6,043 nt of DNA, from positions 1 through 6,043 of the forward strand of contig CALBVO010000049.1 in NCBI GenBank assembly GCA_937970115.1, given 5' to 3'. Shown here one piece after another: positions 1 through 5,116 of the stretch. This DNA comes from Minisyncoccota bacterium (GTDB lineage: Bacteria > Patescibacteriota > Minisyncoccia > Phycocordibacterales > UBA1006). The position numbers were made by a program, and so were the translations under genes. The notes under the pieces are model-generated. The model saw nothing but the letters and a program-made list of their open reading frames with translations, was not told the DNA's origin and searched no databases. Each line of letters opens with the position of its first letter. Position 1 is the stretch's first letter.

Positions 1-1010
1 GAATACAAGGTAGTTGTCTTACCAGACCCTGTCGGACCAGTGATAAGAATCAATCCATGGGGTCGTTCTATGGCATAACGAATCATATCGTTTTGTTCTT
101 TTGAGAGCCCAAGTTTATCCAACTTTCGAATTCCTTTTTGTGAATCTAGAATACGAATAACAACCTTTTCACCGTAAAATGTTGGCATAATAGAAACACG
201 AAAAGCAATTTTACGATTTTCAATAAAGACTTGAAAACGACCGTCTTGGGGTTTGCGACGTTCATCTAATTTCATGGTTTTTGCCATGATTTTAATACGT
301 GCAATCATAGCGCTATGTACTGCTTTAGGCACCTCGAGATATGTTGTTAATTCTCCATCGATTCGAAAACGTACTTTTACAATTTCTCCGGTATGTTCGA
401 TATGAATATCAGAAGCATTTTGTTTTACTGCATGCCGAATAATTGCGGCAACCATTTTAGTAACCGGGGCGTCTTCGGTAATTTTCTCTTCTTCTCCTTC
501 TTTGTGATTTTTTTTATTTTGTAACTCTTGTGCTGCTGCGTCTAAATCTATATATTCTCCAATAACATCACCAATCTCACCGGTAAGGCCAGAATATTTT
601 TTCATGAGGGAATCGTACCCTTCTTCGGTTAAAATATAAATTTCATAAGGAGTACTCGTTTCAGCTGTAATGAATTGTAAAACATTTTGAGCTTCGATAT
701 TTCGAGGGTCTAGCATTCCTACCTCTAAAATTCCATCATCAGTTATACCGAAAGCAACCATTTCATAGGTTTTAGCACTTTCTTCGGGAATTCGTTTTAC
801 AACAGATTCCTCTACGTCTTCATAGTCAATATCTTTTTTCTTTACACCAAAATACTCACTTTTAGCTTGTAAAATATCTTTATCAGAGATTCCCATATTC
901 ACAAGAACCTTTTCAATACTTATTGCTTCTTTCGTGGTTGTTTCAATAATTTCATCGACTTGATATCGATTAATGATTTCTTTTTTTACAAGCGTTTCTA
1001 GAAAATTCAT
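1..1010 (-). CDS. pilB: Type IV pilus assembly ATPase PilB (GspE/PilB family), N-terminal part, truncated by window edge
   Basis: This is the cytoplasmic hexameric ATPase that powers pilus extension. The 336 codons visible run from the ATG at 1010 to the left edge; the stop lies outside. Residues 1 to about 150 resemble the MshEN/T2SSE N-terminal domain (helical start, then an FGV-type segment near 54-56). A charged Lys/Glu linker follows at about 166-176. The ATPase core begins near 183 and shows ASDIHIE (199-205), VRFRIDGEL (213-221), RRKPQDGRF (251-259), the GEKVVIRIL strand (280-288) and Walker A GPTGSGKT (325-332, bases 15-38). Walker B, the His box and any Cys4 zinc motif would be outside, so PilB is preferred over PilT because of the long N-terminal domain, and over GspE because of the pilMNO neighbours. 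It lies last in the pilus cluster, separated from the upstream genes by a terminator, and probably has its own promoter. No Shine-Dalgarno precedes the start. Confidence 0.95.
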   Translation of the reverse strand, partial: MNFLETLVKKEIINRYQVDEIIETTTKEAISIEKVLVNMGISDKDILQAKSEYFGVKKKDIDYEDVEESVVKRIPEESAKTYEMVAFGITDDGILEVGMLDPRNIEAQNVLQFITAETSTPYEIYILTEEGYDSLMKKYSGLTGEIGDVIGEYIDLDAAAQELQNKKNHKEGEEEKITEDAPVTKMVAAIIRHAVKQNASDIHIEHTGEIVKVRFRIDGELTTYLEVPKAVHSAMIARIKIMAKTMKLDERRKPQDGRFQVFIENRKIAFRVSIMPTFYGEKVVIRILDSQKGIRKLDKLGLSKEQNDMIRYAIERPHGLILITGPTGSGKTTTLY

Positions 1011-1019
1011 AATATCTAT

Positions 1020-1028
1020 ATAATACCA
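1020..1028 (-). promoter_or_regulatory. Candidate extended -10 promoter for pilB
   Basis: On the minus strand the sequence reads TGG TATTAT, an extended -10 (TGn plus hexamer), directly after the T-tract of the upstream terminator. Nine bases separate it from the pilB ATG at 1010, which would give a very short or absent leader. No -35 can be placed because the terminator hairpin occupies that region. An overlapping hexamer TATATA (1022-1017) ends 6 nt before the ATG and is an alternative. The call rests on pattern and position only; AT-rich DNA yields such matches by chance. Confidence 0.35.
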
Positions 1029-1053
1029 AAAAAAAACTTCTTTAGGAAAGAAG
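1028..1053 (-). terminator. Intrinsic terminator between the pilMNO group and pilB
   Basis: A 7-bp perfect stem (CTTCTTT 1037-1043 with AAAGAAG 1047-1053) has a 3-nt loop. Read on the minus strand it is followed by nine T residues (plus-strand A run 1028-1036). It lies 8 bp after the TAA of the small GRPNPF gene. The stem has only two G-C pairs, so strength may be moderate; flanking A and T runs could extend it past one unpaired base. It implies that transcription of the upstream pilus genes can end here and that pilB is at least partly transcribed separately. Confidence 0.7.
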
Positions 1054-1061
1054 CTTTTTAC

Positions 1062-1307
1062 TTAGTTATCAAAGAACCCGGAAGGAATTGTTTGTGTAGA
1101 GTCAGGTATTATTATTTCTGTTGATGAATTTGTTTGAATAGTCACTGAATCAAATCCAATTGGTAAAAATGGATTTGGTCGACCAATTCTTACAGGCCTT
1201 GGAATTACAAATCCACTTTCAACCAATTCACGAAATACTGGGTTTTGGAAAATATCATCCTCTAGACTAATATTTTGAATACTTCCAAGAATACGTAAAA
1301 TTTCCAC
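1062..1307 (-). CDS. GRPNPF-motif protein, C-terminal half of an interrupted pilus-cluster gene (81 aa if GTG start)
   Basis: An open frame of 81 codons from a GTG at 1307 to a TAA at 1062-1064. The frame is the same as that of the 52-codon ORF just upstream (1329-1487) and is open back to that ORF's TAA, 8 codons earlier (TAA, then S N T D L A N before the GTG). The protein has no signal or membrane segment of its own. It contains a DIFQNPVFREL helix-like stretch (residues 18-28), then IGRPNPFLPIGFDS (41-54) and a Thr/Ser/Ile-rich tail. I recall small CPR pilus-cluster proteins of the layout membrane anchor, then 'xIFxNPxF', then 'GRxNPFxPIG'; this half carries the last two parts. No Shine-Dalgarno precedes the GTG, so an independent start is doubtful. 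It is more likely the second half of one 141-codon gene cut by a nonsense codon. The pilP position and NPF motif suggest a PilP-like role, which is inference. Confidence 0.6.
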   Translation of the reverse strand: MEILRILGSIQNISLEDDIFQNPVFRELVESGFVIPRPVRIGRPNPFLPIGFDSVTIQTNSSTEIIIPDSTQTIPSGFFDN

Positions 1308-1328
1308 ATTAGCCAGATCAGTATTCGA

Positions 1329-1331
1329 TTA
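1329..1331 (-). other. In-frame TAA interrupting the small pilus-cluster gene
   Basis: On the minus strand the frame starting at 1487 reads ...GGT CAA ATA CAA TAA TCG AAT ACT GAT CTG GCT AAT GTG GAA ATT..., so this TAA is codon 53 of a 142-codon frame (1487 to 1062). Codons on both sides look like continuous linker protein (GSGSFGQIQ, then SNTDLANVEILRILGS). One change of T to C would restore CAA (Gln), matching the two nearby CAA codons. TAA is used as an ordinary stop by neighbouring genes, so global reassignment is excluded. Confidence 0.75.
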
Positions 1332-1487
1332 TTGTATTTGACCAAATGAACCAGAACCAATGAGACTTGATAATGAATTTGTATCAGCAGAATTATCAGT
1401 AGGATTTACTATTGAATACACCACAACCAAAGCAATAGCCACAAATAAACCAATAATAATATTTTTCATTGTTTTTTTATTCTTCAT
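1329..1487 (-). CDS. Small single-pass membrane protein (52 aa), N-terminal half of an interrupted pilus-cluster gene
   Basis: This short frame runs from ATG at 1487 to the TAA at 1329-1331. The N-terminus is Lys-rich (MKNKKTMKN), followed by one hydrophobic segment at about residues 9-26 (NIIIGLFVAIALVVVYSI) and a Ser/Gly/Asn-rich linker, the layout of an inner-membrane anchor with a periplasmic or outward-facing C-terminus. A second ATG at 1469 (residue 7) is an alternative start. It begins 6 bp after the pilO-like stop, so it is almost certainly co-transcribed with pilMNO. The same frame continues past the TAA into the GRPNPF segment, and the anchor plus linker makes sense as the front of that protein. 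The position directly after pilO is where pilP lies in classical pilMNOPQ operons. As written it would yield a truncated anchor peptide. I cannot assign a family with certainty. Confidence 0.6.
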   Translation of the reverse strand: MKNKKTMKNIIIGLFVAIALVVVYSIVNPTDNSADTNSLSSLIGSGSFGQIQ

Positions 1488-1493
1488 ATAATT

Positions 1494-2051
1494 TTAAATA
1501 TTATCCTTGAGCCAGTAAGTATCGATACTAATATCAAAAGTGTAGTCACTTGTATTTCCTGCTGGTGGTCCAATCGTTAATGAGCGAATGTCTGTAATAC
1601 GTAGATTCTTCTCAATATCTTTTAAGAATGAGATGAACTCTTGGTAACCACCATTAATAGTAAAGTCGAGAGTAATCGTTCCGTAATCATTTGATTCAAT
1701 ATCAAAGCTTTGTGTTTGTTCATCACCCTCATCATCTTTAACTGCCGAAGCAGCTTCAATTTCAAGATTATTTCTATCTGCAATTCGCTCAAAATCAAGA
1801 ATTAATTTAACATTATCGGCACTTTCTGGAATAAGTTTTTCTAACCGAGTAATATCTCTACTTGAGATACTGTTATATTTATCAATAAGAGAATCTCTCA
1901 ACGATTGTAATTTTCGAGCATTATCCAAGACATCTTCTAATTCCGTATCTCGTTTCTGCATTTCCTGTATTTCATTGTATTGTGGTTGTACTACCAAAAC
2001 GAATGTCGCAATCGAAATGATAATAACAACAAAAGAAAAAATATTTTTCAT
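1494..2051 (-). CDS. pilO: Type IV pilus inner-membrane platform protein, PilO-like
   Basis: The protein has 185 residues with the PilO architecture: a very short cytoplasmic N-terminus, one membrane segment (about 4-21, FSFVVIIISIATFVLVV), a coiled-coil-prone stretch rich in Glu, Arg, Leu and Asp (about 25-62), then a periplasmic alpha/beta domain. The segment RLEKLIPESADNVKLILDFE (69-88) corresponds to the typical PilO region with the 'LP' turn followed by a helix. An acidic insertion (KDDEGDEQ, about 105-112) separates the two parts of the domain, and the end holds GGYQEFISFLKDIEKNLRI, as in ferredoxin-like PilO folds. PilO pairs with PilN and connects the cytoplasmic PilM ring to the outer parts of the machine. 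It lies 13 bp after the pilN-like stop and 6 bp before the small membrane protein, so one transcript is likely. No Shine-Dalgarno is visible. The assignment rests on domain style and gene order; sequence divergence leaves some doubt between PilO and a second PilN-type protein. Confidence 0.82.
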   Translation of the reverse strand: MKNIFSFVVIIISIATFVLVVQPQYNEIQEMQKRDTELEDVLDNARKLQSLRDSLIDKYNSISSRDITRLEKLIPESADNVKLILDFERIADRNNLEIEAASAVKDDEGDEQTQSFDIESNDYGTITLDFTINGGYQEFISFLKDIEKNLRITDIRSLTIGPPAGNTSDYTFDISIDTYWLKDNI

Positions 2052-2064
2052 AGTAAGTAATTAA

Positions 2065-2760
2065 TTATTGATTAAAACCTTCAAAACTAACATCTCGACC
2101 ACTTTGCAATTGACTACTATTACCATCAGGAATAATAACATCTCCAGTTATATCTATATTAGGTTCATCATTAATAACGGTTCTACCAAATTTAACAAGC
2201 TCAGGGTTTATAGTAAATTGTAATGCAAATCCAATTCTCCCAGCTTCTGTTTTAGAAAAATCAGAAAAAATATGGTTTTGGATATATTGATTATCTTCAA
2301 AAACATCTGATTGTTGTGCAATTTGAAGATAGCCACGAGCTTCACCTGATATATTTACATCAGCCCCATCTCCTCCGAGAGTTACATCAAAATCAGAAAA
2401 ACTTACATCAGGTAATGTCGATTCAGCGAGCGACTCCAAGAAATCAGAAATAGCAACATGATTATTTAATAAATGAGTTCCAGCCTGCAATCTAATATCT
2501 AATTTTTTAAGCTCTAATATTACCGCCGGTTCAAAAGCCTTTTCTGAGCGATTTATTGAATCAATCCGAGAATTAACAACGGCTGCTAAACGTATTTTGA
2601 AAAGATAAACCCCAGCAGTTGTTAAGACAGCTGTAACAAATAGAAGGAGTGCTATAATCCCCAAAAGACTACGAGCTGCTTTTACTTTTTTTGATTCTGG
2701 TGCTTTGGCACCGCTGAGATTTTTCTTTGGAATAAATGTAGTTTTAAATTCTTTATCCAT
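2065..2760 (-). CDS. pilN: Type IV pilus inner-membrane platform protein, PilN-like
   Basis: The product has 231 residues. A cytoplasmic N-terminus of about 30 residues contains TTFIPKK (7-13), then a Lys/Ala-rich stretch, one membrane helix (about 31-54, SLLGIIALLLFVTAVLTTAGVYLF), a helical region and a periplasmic domain. The part around ISDFLESLAESTLPDVSFSD (104-123) followed by VNISGEARGYLQIAQQSDVF (135-154) has the order of the PilN fimbrial-assembly domain: helix, 'LP', strand, 'G-A' strand, helix. The tail after about 190 is Asn/Asp/Ser/Gln-rich and makes it longer than many PilN proteins. In known systems the PilN N-terminal tail sits in a groove of PilM through an INLLP-type motif; here FIPKK is the only plausible counterpart, which is inference. 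The gene lies between pilM and the pilO-like gene. The ATG at 2760 is the first in the frame region, and a TATAAT lies just upstream. Confidence 0.78.
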   Translation of the reverse strand: MDKEFKTTFIPKKNLSGAKAPESKKVKAARSLLGIIALLLFVTAVLTTAGVYLFKIRLAAVVNSRIDSINRSEKAFEPAVILELKKLDIRLQAGTHLLNNHVAISDFLESLAESTLPDVSFSDFDVTLGGDGADVNISGEARGYLQIAQQSDVFEDNQYIQNHIFSDFSKTEAGRIGFALQFTINPELVKFGRTVINDEPNIDITGDVIIPDGNSSQLQSGRDVSFEGFNQ

Positions 2761-2769
2761 ATTATATAT

Positions 2770-2775
2770 ATTATA
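2770..2775 (-). promoter_or_regulatory. Possible internal -10 (TATAAT) ahead of the pilN-like gene
   Basis: The minus strand reads TATAAT at 2775-2770, nine bases before the ATG at 2760. A weak -35-like TTTCCA (2799-2794) lies 18 bp upstream, within the 41-bp gap after pilM. The gap is long for this compact cluster, which fits a secondary promoter. The DNA here is almost purely A/T, so chance occurrence is quite possible and read-through from pilM remains the simpler model. Confidence 0.25.
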
Positions 2776-2801
2776 GTTCTTTTTAATAAAAAATGGAAAG
2801 C

Positions 2802-3914
2802 CTACTCAACACCCTGTAGAGCTAGTCCCACAGCAACGGCAAATTCTGGTCCAGCATCTTCGAGCACTGCACCAAGAAAATCTGGAGACATAGCTTTTGA
2901 AAATGGATCGGAAAAGACTGTTGTAATGTTATATTTTGATTCAAGCTGTTCTCTAAATTGCGGAAGGCGTGCACCACCACCTGTGAGAATAATTTTGCTG
3001 ATTGGTTTTTTATATTCTTTTTCAAAATCAAAAATTACATTTTGAATTTCTGAGAAAATATAATTCACTCCTGTTTGAATAATATTATATGCTTCTGAAT
3101 GAGGATGATTTTTATTTAAACCAACCTCTTTCTTGATTTTTTCTGCTTCGATAAACTCCATCTCCAAGGATTTTTGCAATGACGAAGTAAGATAAGCAGA
3201 TCCTCGGCTAATTGCTCGGAATTTTCGCACGACACCATGCTCAACAATACTTAAACGAACCCCTGATGCACCGAAATCAAGCATCATAACGGGTGACAAT
3301 TCGTGCTTAAATGAACCACGCACAGCACTGAAGGTTTCAATTTCATATCGAGTAGACGAAAACTTTGCTAATTCCTGAGAAACTATATTATAGCGCTCTA
3401 CCACCTCGTTACGTACAGCAGCAACAAGAACATCAACATCCTTTTTCTTTTCAGAACCAAAAACTTCGTCTTCTCCGTAAATTTCTTTATCAGGGATAAT
3501 CCACCAATCCAATGAGACCTCTGTTAATGGAACAGGAATATACTTTCGAGCTTCATTTTGCACAACACCGGCTAGTTCACGTTGAGCTAATGAAGGAACC
3601 TTCAAAATAAAAATAAGACTCGTAGCAGAAGAAACAGAAATAAGAGCATTTTTAGCTGTTACATTTGCTTGCTCAAGAAGGTTTTTTAAGGCTTCGGTTA
3701 GTTTATTTATTTCTAGATTTGTTAATTGACCAGCAACACCATTTTCTGGATCCTGATATGGTCCGAGTGCGACTTCTCCATATGTTTCTAGTAAGATACG
3801 TCCCTTTTCTTTTTTTAATTGAACGGTCTTAATCGATGAAGACCCAATATCAATCCCAACATAGGTATCACCTTTTTTTGAAAAGATACCATTTAAACTC
3901 TCTATAAAACTCAT
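2802..3914 (-). CDS. pilM: Type IV pilus assembly protein PilM, actin-like ATPase
   Basis: PilM is a cytoplasmic actin/FtsA-like protein that binds the N-terminus of PilN and couples the PilNO platform to PilB. This 370-residue protein is full length for the family. It shows phosphate-1 motif VGIDIGSSSIKTVQL (19-33), the helical insert KVPSLAQRELAGVVQNEARK (105-124) followed by YIPVPL, phosphate-2 LDFGASGVRLSIV (212-224), and the adenosine motif IILTGGGARLP (308-318). The C-terminal EFAVAVGLALQGVE (357-370) is also typical. The ATG at 3914 is chosen. An upstream in-frame ATG at 3932 would add MWYTLC but lies upstream of the likely -10 (TATACT, 3926-3921), and SFIESLNGIFSKKG is a normal PilM start. 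It is the first gene of the pilus cluster, diverging from comFC across 43 bp, and ends in TAG, the only non-TAA stop seen here. Confidence 0.95.
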   Translation of the reverse strand: MSFIESLNGIFSKKGDTYVGIDIGSSSIKTVQLKKEKGRILLETYGEVALGPYQDPENGVAGQLTNLEINKLTEALKNLLEQANVTAKNALISVSSATSLIFILKVPSLAQRELAGVVQNEARKYIPVPLTEVSLDWWIIPDKEIYGEDEVFGSEKKKDVDVLVAAVRNEVVERYNIVSQELAKFSSTRYEIETFSAVRGSFKHELSPVMMLDFGASGVRLSIVEHGVVRKFRAISRGSAYLTSSLQKSLEMEFIEAEKIKKEVGLNKNHPHSEAYNIIQTGVNYIFSEIQNVIFDFEKEYKKPISKIILTGGGARLPQFREQLESKYNITTVFSDPFSKAMSPDFLGAVLEDAGPEFAVAVGLALQGVE

Positions 3915-3920
3915 ACATAA

Positions 3921-3929
3921 AGTATACCA
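3921..3929 (-). promoter_or_regulatory. Extended -10 promoter of pilM, predicted leaderless
   Basis: The minus strand reads TGG TATACT (3929-3921), a TGn-extended -10. Exactly 6 bp separate the hexamer from the ATG at 3914, so initiation 6-7 bp downstream would fall at or next to the start codon and yield a leaderless message. No convincing -35 lies 16-18 bp upstream, as is usual for extended -10 promoters. The same layout and 15 of 18 bases recur before rlmH, which strengthens the call. Confidence 0.6.
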
Positions 3930-3942
3930 CATATGATATATG
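3930..3942. repeat. Short inverted repeat in the pilM/comFC divergent region
   Basis: CATAT GAT ATATG forms 5-bp arms around a 3-bp spacer, between the pilM -10 and the comFC start. Such a position could serve a regulator acting on both genes, but the arms are short and purely A/T apart from one G-C pair, so it may be chance. Confidence 0.25.
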
Positions 3943-3957
3943 ATAGACTAGGAAGAT

Positions 3958-4575
3958 ATGAATCTTAGGTATATTATTAATCTTATTCTTTTTCCCTCCA
4001 TCTACTCAAGAAAATACCTTCAAAAAATACATCAAGCGCCGGAGCCTGAGCAGCGCCATATCTATTCTCTCTTTGATTACCATTCTAAGAAAGGGAAATC
4101 ATTAATTTATGCAATAAAATCAAAACGCGATTATATTAGAGATGTTTTAGTGGCAAAAGAATTAGCTTATTTGATACAGGATTTTTTAAGTGAACAATCA
4201 ATGTATGCATATTTCTTGCACCCAATAATTATTAATATACCTCTACATAAAACACAGAAAATAAAAAGAGGTTTTAATCAAACTGATATTATTGCTCGAG
4301 TTTTTGCAAAAGATATACAAGGACAATATAGAAAAAATATACTCATAAAAAACAGAGCAACTCGAAAACAAGCCTTACTATCATCAAAAAAAGAACGGCA
4401 AGATAATGTACGTGGGTGTTTTACAGTTCGAGATACTAACTATAGAGATATATATCAAAAAGATATTATTATTATAGATGATCTTATTACTACAGGATCA
4501 ACCATTAATGAATGTCGAAATCTCTTACTGCGACATGGTGCTCGGAATGTGATTGCAATAACTATTGCTCATTAA
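3958..4575 (+). CDS. comFC: ComFC/GntX-like phosphoribosyltransferase-fold protein without the N-terminal zinc finger
   Basis: The 205-residue protein belongs to the ComF family of type I phosphoribosyltransferase-fold proteins linked to natural transformation (handling of incoming single-stranded DNA). The family features are an early YSLFDYHSKKGKSLIYAIKS segment (36-55), the IPLHKTQKIKRGFNQTDIIA signature (94-113, with RGFNQ at 104-108), a QALLSSKKERQDNVRGCF segment (138-155), and the PRPP loop IIIIDDLITTGSTI (170-183). The usual N-terminal four-cysteine zinc finger is missing: only two cysteines exist (154 and 186), neither in a CxxC pair. An in-frame TAG at 3949-3951 just before the ATG rules out a longer N-terminus. 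AGGAAG (3950-3955) precedes the start but at only 2 nt, closer than a normal Shine-Dalgarno. It diverges from pilM, and its TAA overlaps the rlmH stop by 4 bp. Competence is the likely role; the exact reaction is unknown. Confidence 0.87.
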   Translation: MNLRYIINLILFPSIYSRKYLQKIHQAPEPEQRHIYSLFDYHSKKGKSLIYAIKSKRDYIRDVLVAKELAYLIQDFLSEQSMYAYFLHPIIINIPLHKTQKIKRGFNQTDIIARVFAKDIQGQYRKNILIKNRATRKQALLSSKKERQDNVRGCFTVRDTNYRDIYQKDIIIIDDLITTGSTINECRNLLLRHGARNVIAITIAH

Positions 4576-5003
4576 TCACGATGATATGGGTGACCTTCAT
4601 TAATAGTACATGCGCGATATATTGCCTCTAGACCCAACATCATAGCGACATCATGAGGAAAAGTTAATCGAGATAAAGATATTGCAAAATTAGCTCGTTC
4701 TTGTATCGCTATAGTATGTCCTTTTGCCCCCCCAATTACAAAACATAATTTTAATCCTAATGTTTTTTTATTTTCTAAAAAATCTGCAAATTCATAAGAC
4801 GAGAATTCTTTTCCTTTTTCATCGAAAATAATACAAAAACTGTTATCAATATTTTTTAAAATTTTAGCATCAGTGTCTTTATTTTCTTTGACATGAATAA
4901 GTTGAATATCTACAAAACGTGACAGGCGTTTTGCGTACTCTTTTATTCCTTCTTTCGTAAAAGAAAGATGGGGTGAACCAACTGTTATAAATTTTATTTT
5001 CAT
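4572..5003 (-). CDS. rlmH: 23S rRNA (pseudouridine(1915)-N3)-methyltransferase RlmH
   Basis: RlmH is a small SPOUT-class enzyme that uses S-adenosylmethionine to methylate pseudouridine 1915 in helix 69 of 23S rRNA on assembled ribosomes. The product has 143 residues against 155 in E. coli. It shows the MKIKFITVGSP start, FDEKGKEFSS (60-69), the SAM-binding trefoil-knot loop FVIGGAKGH (88-96), and LSRLTFPHDVAMMLGLEAIYRA (110-131). The diagnostic C-terminus EGHPYHRD (136-143) includes the YHR used in substrate binding. The start ATG at 5003 follows an extended -10 by 6 bp, with no ribosome binding site, so a leaderless message is likely. It converges with comFC, sharing the TTAA at the two stops, and diverges from the DUF389 gene. 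Nothing appears degraded. It is a housekeeping gene with no evident functional tie to the pilus genes. Confidence 0.97.
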   Translation of the reverse strand: MKIKFITVGSPHLSFTKEGIKEYAKRLSRFVDIQLIHVKENKDTDAKILKNIDNSFCIIFDEKGKEFSSYEFADFLENKKTLGLKLCFVIGGAKGHTIAIQERANFAISLSRLTFPHDVAMMLGLEAIYRACTINEGHPYHRD

Positions 5004-5009
5004 AAATAC

Positions 5010-5018
5010 AGTATAGCA
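5010..5018 (-). promoter_or_regulatory. Extended -10 promoter of rlmH, predicted leaderless
   Basis: The minus strand reads TGC TATACT (5018-5010), then 6 bp, then the ATG at 5003. The 18 bases from TGC through ATG match the corresponding pilM stretch at 15 positions. No clear -35 is seen. Transcription would begin at or next to the start codon. Confidence 0.6.
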
Positions 5019-5078
5019 ATCCTGTTTTTAAAGAGCTATATTAAGTACTTTTAAAAAACATGTAATGATATATAACAC

Positions 5079-5107
5079 TTGCAAGTTCAAACTAATCCTT
5101 TTACACT
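5079..5107 (+). promoter_or_regulatory. Candidate promoter for the DUF389 gene
   Basis: TTGCAA (5079-5084) and TACACT (5102-5107) each match four of six bases of the -35 and -10 consensus and are separated by the optimal 17 bp. The -10 ends 9 bp before the ATG at 5117, again implying a very short or absent leader. The -35 lies within the perfect 8-bp palindrome CTTGCAAG (5078-5085), a position where a bound regulator would block RNA polymerase; that role is speculative. Confidence 0.4.
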
Positions 5108-5116
5108 GATTGTATT

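Noticed and set aside
1329..1331. Alternative genetic code with TAA read as an amino acid
   Set aside because: TAA ends the pilN-like, pilO-like, comFC, rlmH and DUF389 genes at sensible lengths, so the codon is a normal stop here.
2822..3031. 69-codon open frame on the minus strand inside pilM
   Set aside because: It overlaps the conserved C-terminal part of PilM in another frame and has no start signal or family likeness.
3915..3932. Longer PilM start at 3932 adding MWYTLC
   Set aside because: The extension covers the likely -10 (TATACT at 3926-3921) and adds residues unlike PilM N-termini; the ATG at 3914 fits both promoter and family.
5004..5116. Small RNA or riboswitch in the rlmH/DUF389 intergenic region
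   Set aside because: Only short palindromes are seen, with no stable multi-stem fold or terminator-like hairpin, and both flanking genes seem to have almost no leader.
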